From Kurthia senegalensis (lineage in GTDB: Bacteria; Bacillota; Bacilli; Bacillales_A; Planococcaceae): 64,000 bases of DNA. The DNA is taken from contig NZ_HE611065.1 in the NCBI RefSeq assembly GCF_000285595.1, forward strand, positions 185,812 through 249,811, written 5' to 3'. Positions 31,586 to 39,826 of the stretch are shown here, piece by piece (position 1 is the stretch's first letter; every line of letters starts with the position of its first letter). Both the position numbers and the translations under genes were made by a program. A model generated the notes under the pieces. That model was not told the origin of the DNA. It searched no databases and saw nothing but the letters and a program-made list of their open reading frames with translations.

Positions 31586-32332
31586 TTATTTTGACGTATC
31601 GTCTGCTTTTTTATTCGACTCGTTCGTTGCTTTTGTTTCGGTTACGACTGGCGCTTCATAATACATTGCTGTTACTTGAATTTTAGCTGCAACGACATCA
31701 TTTGCTGTTGAATCCGAAGCATCTGGTGCTTCAAATTTCACTTTTTCAACGATGTACATACGCGGTGCTTGTTCTAATTGTCCAATAAAGTTGCGAATAT
31801 CTTCTTCCGTATACGCATTGACAGCTAATTGTACTGTTACTAAATGTGTATATTTCGGTAATGTCCCTTTTGGAATATCAGAAACTGGCGTTGCATCTGC
31901 TGCATAACTTCCTTTTTCTTCAGCTTCTGTTAAAGCGGTCATCGGTGTCATCGTCGTATCTACTTTACTTTGTGCATCGTACGCATTGAAAATAAAGTTT
32001 GTAATTTGTGTTGAGCTTGAAGATTCAGCTGCTTGTAAATCATCCGTAAGCGTATCTAAATGAATACCATCCGGCACTTGCGCTGCCATTTCCGTCATAT
32101 TCGCTGCTGATTTCGTAGCATTTTTATTCGTCGTTGTTTTTGTCAACGCCGCTTTTTTCACTTGTAAGCTTTGTACTTCATCACGTTGTGTCGCTACTTT
32201 TTCTTCTAATGCTGCACGTTTATCCATTTGGGGATTCAATAAATACACGTATAGCACGTATGAAATAGCAATCGCGGCAATAATGATCAGTACGTACGTA
32301 ATTGGCTTAGATTTTTTCGTTTTTTCTGCCAT
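31586..32332 (-). CDS. PilO-like type IV pilus assembly protein
   Basis: 248 residues. There is one N-terminal membrane helix (about 12-32, ITYVLIIIAAIAISYVLYVY), a coiled coil (about 38-70) and a C-terminal ferredoxin-like region (TLPKYTHLVTVQLAVNAYTEEDIRNFIGQLE in pieces). This is PilO architecture: partner of PilN in the inner-membrane alignment complex. Its ATG overlaps the PilN-like stop by one base. Assignment is by architecture and pairing; sequence similarity is expected to be low. Confidence 0.7.
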   Translation of the reverse strand: MAEKTKKSKPITYVLIIIAAIAISYVLYVYLLNPQMDKRAALEEKVATQRDEVQSLQVKKAALTKTTTNKNATKSAANMTEMAAQVPDGIHLDTLTDDLQAAESSSSTQITNFIFNAYDAQSKVDTTMTPMTALTEAEEKGSYAADATPVSDIPKGTLPKYTHLVTVQLAVNAYTEEDIRNFIGQLEQAPRMYIVEKVKFEAPDASDSTANDVVAAKIQVTAMYYEAPVVTETKATNESNKKADDTSK

Positions 32333-32931
32333 TATTGTTTCCCCGCTTTCTGTTGTGCTTTTTGCAGTTGCACTTTATTAAGCGTTACATTGTAAACAGC
32401 TTGATAGCGAGCAGTCGTTGCAATATCTGGTTTAGATGCTAATTCATCTTCAGATACTGGTGTATAAGCGGCTACTTTATCCATTTTTACATTTTCAAAA
32501 ATATCTTTATTTTTGACTAATGCTTTTTCATAAGCTGTCGCATCTTGTAGTGTAGAGAAATTCATTTTAATTTGAAGACCTGATTCATTAAAAGTAATAC
32601 CTGTTAACGCCGCATCATCCGTTGCTTCTTTTAGAAGAACATCAAAAACAGGCGTTACTTGTAAACGCTCCTCTTTCGCAAAAGCGGTTGCCTCTTTCAA
32701 AATATTTTCAGGTAAACGCTGTTGCTTTTCTACATTTGTCGTTAATAAACTAATTTGTTCTGATAAATTTTCACTTTGCTTATCCGCATCTTTAATATCA
32801 TTATGTACAAGAATGTAATTGATACCGAAAAACAGAATAATAATAGCGGCGATAAATGATGCAAATAATACCGCACCATTTCTTTTTGATTTTGGCTTAT
32901 CAGATCGTTGTGTTGTTTCTTGTTGATCCAT
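32332..32931 (-). CDS. PilN-like type IV pilus assembly protein
   Basis: 199 residues. A short charged cytoplasmic tail is followed by one membrane helix (about 21-44), a coiled coil and a small C-terminal alpha/beta domain with repeated 'ALTGITFNESGLQIKM' and 'YEKALVKNKDIFENVKMDKV' type elements, as in PilN. It is the first gene of a two-gene unit with the PilO-like gene. No pilM (actin-like partner) is adjacent: the next gene upstream is divergent. Confidence 0.65.
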   Translation of the reverse strand: MDQQETTQRSDKPKSKRNGAVLFASFIAAIIILFFGINYILVHNDIKDADKQSENLSEQISLLTTNVEKQQRLPENILKEATAFAKEERLQVTPVFDVLLKEATDDAALTGITFNESGLQIKMNFSTLQDATAYEKALVKNKDIFENVKMDKVAAYTPVSEDELASKPDIATTARYQAVYNVTLNKVQLQKAQQKAGKQ

Positions 32932-33235
32932 CGAAAAAACCCCTCTCTACTTGCGACTTTCTAATTATATCCCTTACCCCATAATACAAACGAAAAGACA
33001 TTTTTTCAAATATTTAATGAATCTTTTCCACTTTATTTTAAAGGAACTATTTTTGATAATACTTCTAATTTCTAAACGTGACAACCGTATATTTCACAAT
33101 GGTTACGATTTATATGTTATAAATAAAAATAATGTATAAAAAAACGATTTGATTTTACGTATTACACATTGAGAATCTTTGGAAAAACGCTTATGATTAA
33201 AGCGTTACGTTTCAACTAGGAAAGAAGGTCTATGT
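32932..33235. promoter_or_regulatory. Divergent intergenic region between the pilN-like and pilX-like units
   Basis: About 300 bp, very AT-rich. A good plus-strand promoter is visible: TTGAGA at 33168-33173 and TATGAT near 33192-33197 with 17-18 bases between. It points at the 33236 gene. The minus-strand promoter for the pilN-like gene is not obvious. Confidence 0.6.
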
Positions 33236-33697
33236 ATGTCAAATAAACGATTGAATCAAATGTTAATCCTTATTATTTTAACGATTGCCACAATTGCGCT
33301 TTTCCGCCATCATCACGCGGAAATTCAAGCACAAAACAATCTCGTATCACAAGCCGCAGTTGCATCCGAAAAAGGACAACATGAAATCACACAACTTGCT
33401 ACATTAAGTGCAGATTATTTAACTGCAAACAATATAGAAGCTTTTCATCAACTCGGGTATACGAAAAAAGAAAACAAACAATTCATTAAACATGATACAG
33501 CAAACGACTTAACGTACGTGTTCTCCGTACAACCTTCTAAAACGACTGACCATTTTTCTAAAACGGTTCTATCAATTTACAATGGCACAAAAACGAAAAT
33601 AAACGAACAAAACCTACTCACAACACTTGAAACACGTACAACATGGAAAGCATCACCTTTCGACGAAATGGGGGGAATACTAGTTGTTGAAAAATAA
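33236..33697 (+). CDS. Single-pass membrane protein in pilus-like operon, unknown function
   Basis: 153 residues. An N-terminal helix (about 7-23, LILIILTIATIALF) follows a short basic stretch, and a soluble exported domain follows. It lacks a clear prepilin Gly-Phe/Glu processing site, although the topology resembles minor pilins. It overlaps the next gene by 14 bp, so the two are translationally coupled and probably act together at the cell surface. No family recognised. Confidence 0.65.
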   Translation: MSNKRLNQMLILIILTIATIALFRHHHAEIQAQNNLVSQAAVASEKGQHEITQLATLSADYLTANNIEAFHQLGYTKKENKQFIKHDTANDLTYVFSVQPSKTTDHFSKTVLSIYNGTKTKINEQNLLTTLETRTTWKASPFDEMGGILVVEK

Positions 33698-35258
33698 AAA
33701 AATGACCATTTTTCTAAGTTTATTTGCCCTCGTACTGCTCATATGTGCTGTAGCATTTGCAGCCATAGAACAAACGAATGCAAAAGATCAAGCAAAGAAA
33801 ATCCAATCCGAACAAACATCATCTAAAATGATTGCAAAAGCCGGACTAGAAACGGCGAAACAACAATACGATGAAGTCATCAAACAAGCGTACGATGAGA
33901 CGATAGCACGCTACAACCAACTCTCTTCTACGGACCAAAAAGGTTTTGAAGTAGATGCTGTTTTTTATGCGCGTGCCCATCAATTGTTACGACCATTCAT
34001 CGGGAAAGAACAGACATCAACTGACTACAATATCGTAAGAGGGAATGCACCTTCTACGACGACATTGCTTTCTCAAAACAAAGACGAATCCTATAAACTT
34101 CAAACGACAGCAACTGTCGGGAAATACGAAACGACCGTTTCGCAAAAATTTCAGTTAGAATTAAAAGTACCCGTTACGAAAACGAATAAAATTTACAATT
34201 ATCAATATGCCATCCACGCAACGGAACAAGTCGTTGCTAAAAACGGTTCAAAAATCGTAGGCAATGTCGCTTCGACACATACGAAAGATATTCAAATTGA
34301 TGCCTCTAGTTGCCAATACTTACAAGATACGAACGGTTACTACGATACGTGTTACAACGATGGAAATACAGATGCATCTCCACTAAAAATGAGAAATGCG
34401 CAATCATTTAACACGTATTTACCGACGTTCCCTTCTAAAGATGTGGAAACATTCGACGCTCTTCCTATTACAGAAGATGAACAATACTTACCAATTCCAA
34501 AAGAAGATCTTTATAAAGAAGTCGAAGAAGAAGACGGTACGATTCGTAAAGTGAAAAAAACAGACGAAGAACTTGAACCACTAAAAGTTTACTACGTACA
34601 AGATGGTGCTTTAACGATGGACAGCAAGACAGAAAGTGCGTTTACTACAACTAAACCTTACCGATTTAGTGAATCAGAAGTGCATTTTTCTACGATTATT
34701 ATAGATGGCATTAATGCTACAATCGATATTGGAGACGGTGATCAAGTCGTACGTGTTGATTCACTTAGTTTATTAAACGGTGCAACATTAACCGTTAAAG
34801 GCTCTGGCACATTAAAACTATTCATTAAAAATTACACGGATACAGCCGGACAGATTGTTTCAGATTCCGCTTCTATTGAAACGTATATCGATGGCAAACA
34901 ACCAATCGAATTCGATTCAAACTTCACATCACCAGGTCTTCTATACGTGAAATCAGCAGACCTTACACTACCTGGTGACGGTGGCTTTAAAGGAAACATT
35001 ATTACCGGTGCAGACAAGCTAACCTTTACAGGGGGCGAAAATACGTTCAGCCAATTAATTTTGGCCCCGAAAGCAACGATTGTCTTAAAAAATGATGTCG
35101 TATTCCACGGTGCAATGATTGCGAAAAATGTTTTACTCGACCGTGCAACGCTTATTTTTTCAACACCAGATGAAGCTGTCCCGATTCCACTCGCAGTGGA
35201 GAAATTCGATACCCCTTTACAACTTACAAAATGGGATGCAATCGAAACAGCCTCTTAA
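33684..35258 (+). CDS. PilX-like surface protein with beta-helix domain
   Basis: 524 residues. The start is probably TTG at 33684, because GGGGGG lies eight bases upstream and the first ATG (33702) is too far. An N-terminal membrane helix is followed by KMIAKAGLETAKQQY, resembling the AEAGLE.A segment of PilX-type minor pilins. The middle domain has one Cys pair (about residues 212-227). From about residue 330 there is a repeated beta-helix-like region (DSLSLLNGATLTVKGSG..., DLTLPGDGGFKGNI, FSQLILAPKATIVL) of the DUF7305 kind. It is probably an exported adhesin or pilus-tip component. Inference from architecture only. Confidence 0.7.
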   Translation: MLKNKKMTIFLSLFALVLLICAVAFAAIEQTNAKDQAKKIQSEQTSSKMIAKAGLETAKQQYDEVIKQAYDETIARYNQLSSTDQKGFEVDAVFYARAHQLLRPFIGKEQTSTDYNIVRGNAPSTTTLLSQNKDESYKLQTTATVGKYETTVSQKFQLELKVPVTKTNKIYNYQYAIHATEQVVAKNGSKIVGNVASTHTKDIQIDASSCQYLQDTNGYYDTCYNDGNTDASPLKMRNAQSFNTYLPTFPSKDVETFDALPITEDEQYLPIPKEDLYKEVEEEDGTIRKVKKTDEELEPLKVYYVQDGALTMDSKTESAFTTTKPYRFSESEVHFSTIIIDGINATIDIGDGDQVVRVDSLSLLNGATLTVKGSGTLKLFIKNYTDTAGQIVSDSASIETYIDGKQPIEFDSNFTSPGLLYVKSADLTLPGDGGFKGNIITGADKLTFTGGENTFSQLILAPKATIVLKNDVVFHGAMIAKNVLLDRATLIFSTPDEAVPIPLAVEKFDTPLQLTKWDAIETAS

Positions 35259-35263
35259 AAATA

Positions 35264-35297
35264 AAAACTCGGAGTCCGATCGGATTCCGAGTTTTTT
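35264..35297. terminator. Bidirectional terminator between the pilX-like gene and folC
   Basis: AAAACTCGGA..TCCGATCGGA..TCCGAGTTTTTT is a near-perfect palindrome with T-runs on both strands between convergent genes. Confidence 0.9.
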
Positions 35298-35299
35298 AT

Positions 35300-36556
35300 T
35301 TATTGCCCTTTAAACGCTTCTAACAATTCATGACGCCATTGTGCTAATAAGTACAAAGAACCTGTCATTATGACAAATCCAGGTTCTTTTCTTTTTTCTA
35401 CGACTGCTTGAAGTGCATTCTCCGCAACTTTCTTATGTGTCGCTTTTGAACGTTGCATCAATTCCTCTGCCGGCATTAATCGATGTTGCTCACGGTCGAC
35501 TTCCACAAAAATAAAGTCGTCGCAAACTTCTTCTAGTTCTGCTAAAACACCATCGATATCTTTATCTTTTAATATGCCCATCACAATATGAATCGGCGCA
35601 TCTTGAAATTGTTGTTTCATCGTTTCTTTTAACATTTTGGCACTTGCGGGGTTATGTGCTCCATCTAAAAAGACGTTGTGGCTAATTTGCTCAAAGCGCC
35701 CTGGAATCGTTGCTTTCGCAATACCTTGGCGAACGAGCGGCACTTGTAATGTTAGTGGAATTTTACTCGCCACTTCGATAAAAGCAGTAATTGCTAATCC
35801 CATATTATGCATTTGATGCTGTCCTTTTAATAGACGATGAAGATCGGTTATTTCCAACATGCCTTGTACGTAATTTTCCCCTGGTAACACATCAAAATCG
35901 AGTCCATCTACTTTTAACCTCGTGCCTACTCGTTCCGCTTGTTCTGTTATGACGTTCATTGCTTCTTCTTGTAAGGGACCGATGACACCTGTAGCACCTC
36001 GTTTTAAAATACCCGCTTTATGCCAAGCGATTTTTTCGATTGTATCACCTAAAAAATTCGTATGTTCCAGTGCGATACTCGGAATAATTGAAACGATCGG
36101 TTGCACGACATTCGTACTGTCAAAACGCCCACCAAGACCCGCTTCGATAATTGCAATATCGGGTTTATACAATCGACAAGCAACGAATGCGGCAGCCGTC
36201 AACAATTCAAAGTCCGTCAGCTCTCCACTCACTTCCGCTTTTTTCAAAACGGTAAAAATTTCATTCATTTGAAAAGGTTGAAGCGGTTCATTATTCACTT
36301 TTATTTGATCATGAACATCTTCAATACATGGCGATGTAAATGTCAGCGTTTTTAAGCCGTGCGTACGACAAATACTTTCAAGCATCGCAATCGTCGAGCC
36401 TTTACCATTCGTTCCTGCTACGTGAACGACGGGCACGTCCAACTCTGGATGCGTTAATTTGTCCATCGCTTGTTCTATAGCGGTTAAACCGGGTTTTATT
36501 ACATCACTACTCATTACTTGAAATTGTTCTTTATACAAATCAAATCCTGGTATCAA
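35300..36556 (-). CDS. folC: Bifunctional folylpolyglutamate/dihydrofolate synthase
   Basis: Adds glutamates to folates (and may join dihydropteroate with glutamate). It has 418 residues. The start is TTG at 36556 with GAAGGTGA six bases upstream; there is no usable ATG. The Mur-ligase P-loop is VAGTNGKGST (about 46-55), followed by the EAGLGGRFDSTNV motif and the FLDGAHNPASA motif of the C-terminal domain. In B. subtilis folC follows valS; here an antiporter and two ATP-grasp genes lie between them. Confidence 0.96.
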   Translation of the reverse strand: MIPGFDLYKEQFQVMSSDVIKPGLTAIEQAMDKLTHPELDVPVVHVAGTNGKGSTIAMLESICRTHGLKTLTFTSPCIEDVHDQIKVNNEPLQPFQMNEIFTVLKKAEVSGELTDFELLTAAAFVACRLYKPDIAIIEAGLGGRFDSTNVVQPIVSIIPSIALEHTNFLGDTIEKIAWHKAGILKRGATGVIGPLQEEAMNVITEQAERVGTRLKVDGLDFDVLPGENYVQGMLEITDLHRLLKGQHQMHNMGLAITAFIEVASKIPLTLQVPLVRQGIAKATIPGRFEQISHNVFLDGAHNPASAKMLKETMKQQFQDAPIHIVMGILKDKDIDGVLAELEEVCDDFIFVEVDREQHRLMPAEELMQRSKATHKKVAENALQAVVEKRKEPGFVIMTGSLYLLAQWRHELLEAFKGQ

Positions 36557-36637
36557 TGTTCGTCACCTTCTCTATTCTTTTCAATTTTTTCATGCTAAAC
36601 TAGCTTTATTATACCATTTAACATTGGGGGCTTTAAC

Positions 36638-37537
36638 GTGTCAAACACTTGTTGGATTATTTACAACGGTAGCCTCGTCGATGATAAATTTTTAGATCAA
36701 GCACGCCTTATGGCAGAAGCTTGCCGTCATCACGATGTCATACCGACTATTTTAAAAAATTATGAAATTCCGATGATACTTCAGATTCCACTCGACGTAC
36801 GCCCTACTTTCGTCATTTTTTTAGATAAAGATATTTTACTCGCAACGTATTTAAAAAATCAGGGCATTCCTATTTTTAATGACCCTGAAGTAATCGAAAC
36901 GTGCGACAACAAAGCGAAACAATACATTCAACTCGCAAAAGCGAATGTTCCGATGCCACAAACGATTGTTGCACCGAAAGTCTATCCACGCTTTACAATT
37001 GAAAACAGTGGTTATTTTGAAAAAGTACTCGACTTACTCGGTCTTCCACTCATTATAAAAGAAGGACATGGCTCTTTCGGTATGAAAGTGTATTTAATCG
37101 AAACTGAGCAACAATTTTTTGCCAAAGTAAATGAACTACGCGGCGTTGATTTCGTCTTCCAACAATTCATCGAATCGAGTCGCGGACGAGATATTCGTGT
37201 TAATACGATTGGGAATGAAGTCGTAGCGGCTATGTATCGTCATTCCGAAACGGATTTCCGTGCGAATATTACGAACGGCGGGAAAGCTGAATCAATTCAA
37301 TTAACAGAAGCTCAAAAAACGATTGCCTTACGCGCTGCAAAAGCAGTCGGTGCAACCTTTGCAGGTGTCGACTTACTGTTCGGTCCAAATGAAGAACCGA
37401 TTGTTTGCGAAGTAAACGCAGCAAGTCATATTCGTAACATTTACAACGTAACAGGCATCAACGTAGGCGATCGTTTCGTTTCGTATATTTTATCGACATT
37501 GGAGGCAGACTATGCAAAAGGCTTATCTACTCTATAG
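36638..37537 (+). CDS. RimK-like ATP-grasp ligase
   Basis: 299 residues. There is a variable N-terminal domain (1-95), then an ATP-grasp fold: KEGHGSFGMKVYLIE glycine-rich loop (about 145), QQFIESSRGRDIRVN, and metal-binding CEVNAASHIRN (about 270). The DFRANITNGGKAE segment is characteristic of the RimK/LysX group, which joins an amino acid (often glutamate) to a carboxyl group of a protein or metabolite. Its start is 81 bp from divergent folC, and it overlaps the next ATP-grasp gene by 26 bp. Substrate unknown. Confidence 0.85.
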   Translation: MSNTCWIIYNGSLVDDKFLDQARLMAEACRHHDVIPTILKNYEIPMILQIPLDVRPTFVIFLDKDILLATYLKNQGIPIFNDPEVIETCDNKAKQYIQLAKANVPMPQTIVAPKVYPRFTIENSGYFEKVLDLLGLPLIIKEGHGSFGMKVYLIETEQQFFAKVNELRGVDFVFQQFIESSRGRDIRVNTIGNEVVAAMYRHSETDFRANITNGGKAESIQLTEAQKTIALRAAKAVGATFAGVDLLFGPNEEPIVCEVNAASHIRNIYNVTGINVGDRFVSYILSTLEADYAKGLSTL

Positions 37538-38308
37538 CGAAGAAGATGCCGTAAAAAACCACCTTTTCATTGATCAACTACAACGAGAAGGTCGCACATA
37601 TGACGTCGACCTTCAGCTAATTATCGATAGCCCTTCCCTACGTGCAGACGATTATGTAGACGGGCTCTTTTTCTGGAACCGCACTCGACATACAAGCCTT
37701 TCTCGTCAATTAGAAGGGCATATACGTGTCATTAATCGCAGTACCGTCAATGAAATCGCTAATGACAAACGAAAAGCGCTTCAGTTTACGACACTGCTCG
37801 GCATTCCAACCGTGCCAGAAATTCCGTTCGAGCGTTTAAGTGAGACCGACTTCCCAGTTGTCGTCAAATCAATTGACGGACACGGTGGCCTCGACGTACA
37901 AAAAATGTCATACGTTAGAAGAAGTGCAACGCTATCTTAAAAAAAGTTCCGATGAGTCTTATTGAACCGTACATCGAAACGAATGCGACAGACGTACGTG
38001 TTTGGATGATTGGAGATGAAATCATTGGTGCTGTCAAAAGAATTGGCGCTGCACATGACTTCCGTTCAAATTACACACTTGGAGGGTCTATTGAAAAATT
38101 TTCGTTAACGGCACAACAAGTCGCAATGCTTAAAAAAATACAACGTGCACTAAAGAGCGACTATATTGGCATCGATTTCTTACACATCAATGACGAGGAC
38201 CTTCTTTTTAACGAAATGGAAGACCCTGTTGGTGCACGTTCTTTTTATGATTTATACGATGCGACACTTCCGCAACAGTTGTGGCAACATATTATAAAAA
38301 GTGTCTAA
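37512..38308 (+). pseudogene. Second RimK-like ATP-grasp ligase, frameshifted as sequenced
   Basis: The gene starts inside the end of the first ATP-grasp gene (GGAGGCAGACT upstream of ATG 37512). The N-terminal part reads to KSIDGHGGLDVQK. Then an A-run near 37900 has six bases where five are needed, and a second near 37945 has seven where six are needed. Removing both joins it to SLIEPYIETNATDVRVWMIGD... to give about 264 residues. ATP-grasp motifs (DVRVWMIGD, DFRSNYTLGG, LFNEMEDPVG) are all present, so the protein would be complete. This and the preceding protein may form a hetero-pair. Confidence 0.82.
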
Positions 38309-38351
38309 AAAAAGAGGCTGAAACGTCTATGACGTTCCAGCCTCTTTTTTC
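38308..38351. terminator. Bidirectional terminator between ATP-grasp and antiporter genes
   Basis: AAAAAAAGAGGCTG...CAGCCTCTTTTTT hairpin between convergent genes, with a T-run on each strand. Confidence 0.88.
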
Positions 38352-38354
38352 TAA

Positions 38355-39638
38355 TTATTTTTTCAGTTTTGGATAACCGATTACAATCGCAATGACTGCC
38401 ATAACACCCATTAAGATTGGATAAATGGAATACGCTTGCCACATACCAACTGTTGAAATACCTGCAATACCAGCCGCAGCTAATAATTGAGGTGAATACG
38501 GTAATAATCCTTGCCAAACGCTGGCGAAAATATCGAGTAAACTCGCTGACTTGCGTTTATCTACTTCATATTCATCCGCAATCGTTTTCGCTAATGGACC
38601 TGCCATTAAAATCGCAATCGTATTGTTCACTGTCGCAATATCGATAACTGATACGAGTGACGCAATACCTGCCTCTGCGCCTTTTTTCGTCTTCACGCGT
38701 CTCGTAATCGCTTCGAGTAAATATTGCAGCCCCCCGTTATATTGAATAAGCGCTACTAACCCACTAATTAATACTGCGATAATTGCGATATCTTCCATAC
38801 TAATCATTCCTTCGCCAATTGCTTTAATAAAGCTTAGGAATGTGTAAGAGCCATTCATTAAACCGATGACACCAGAGAGCACGATACCGATGATGAGAAC
38901 GAGCATGACGTTCAACCCTGCAAGTGCTGTAATTAAAACGACTAAGTATGGTAATACTTCAATAAGAGAGTACTCTCCCGCTTTCAGGGCATCTGCGCTT
39001 CCATTCATCGTTAATACGTATAAAATAATCGCTGTTAAAATAGCTGCTGGTAACACGATGAAAAAGTTCACTTTAAACTTATCACGCATTTCTGTTCCTT
39101 GCGTTCGAACTGCTGCGATGGTCGTATCTGAAATAATTGATAAATTATCCCCGAACATCGCACCCCCAACGACCGTTGCCATCGCAAGTGCCATTGGAAT
39201 ATCTGTACTTTGTGCAATACCGACACCAATTGGAGCTAGCGCAACGACTGTCCCCATTGATGTTCCCATTGATAAAGAAATAAAGCACCCAATGATGAAT
39301 AAACCGACAATTAATAAGCTCGGTGGCACGAATGACAAGCCCATATTAACAGTCGAATCGACAGCACCCATTCCTTTCGCAACGTTTGAAAAGGCTCCAG
39401 CTAATACGAAAATCACGACCATTAACATGACATTTGAATTCCCTGCACCTTTCGTGAAAACTTCTACTTTATTCGCAAGTGTTTCTTTACGATTCATTAA
39501 AAAAGCAAAGAAGCAAGCAATTAAAACAGCAACGTTCAACGGCATTGCAGTGAAGTCACCGCTAATGATACCTGTCCCAATAAATAGAACGATAAAAATA
39601 AGAAAAGGCAGTAACGCCCATTTATTTGCGTATTGCAT
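38355..39638 (-). CDS. Na+/H+ antiporter, NhaC family
   Basis: 427 residues from ATG 39638 (GGAGGAG upstream; the longer frame from 39728 adds 30 residues with no support). About 11 hydrophobic segments fill the protein. NhaC-family signatures include GTSMGTVVALAPIGVGIA and VVGGAMFGDNLSIISDTTIAA. It probably exchanges cytoplasmic Na+ (or a similar amino acid/ion) for H+ to maintain pH. It lies between convergent ATP-grasp genes and valS. Substrate specificity cannot be told from the sequence. Confidence 0.88.
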   Translation of the reverse strand: MQYANKWALLPFLIFIVLFIGTGIISGDFTAMPLNVAVLIACFFAFLMNRKETLANKVEVFTKGAGNSNVMLMVVIFVLAGAFSNVAKGMGAVDSTVNMGLSFVPPSLLIVGLFIIGCFISLSMGTSMGTVVALAPIGVGIAQSTDIPMALAMATVVGGAMFGDNLSIISDTTIAAVRTQGTEMRDKFKVNFFIVLPAAILTAIILYVLTMNGSADALKAGEYSLIEVLPYLVVLITALAGLNVMLVLIIGIVLSGVIGLMNGSYTFLSFIKAIGEGMISMEDIAIIAVLISGLVALIQYNGGLQYLLEAITRRVKTKKGAEAGIASLVSVIDIATVNNTIAILMAGPLAKTIADEYEVDKRKSASLLDIFASVWQGLLPYSPQLLAAAGIAGISTVGMWQAYSIYPILMGVMAVIAIVIGYPKLKK

Positions 39639-39782
39639 AAAACTCCTCCAAATATAAAATAAGACAGTTACAATCATACGATAATTATGGAACAGTGTAA
39701 ATTTTTTGTTTTTCTGTCTTTTATTCATTCCTCCTACTTTTTTAGCACGAACAATACAGTATTATTCAAACGTATAAAATAA

Positions 39783-39818
39783 AAAGCATGCGAAATCCTA
39801 ACGGACTTCACATGCTTT
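39783..39818 (-). terminator. Terminator after valS
   Basis: AAAGCATG(TG)AAGTCCG...GGACTTTCGCATGCTTTTT-type hairpin downstream of the valS stop on the minus strand. Confidence 0.75.
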
Positions 39819-39826
39819 GAATAAGA

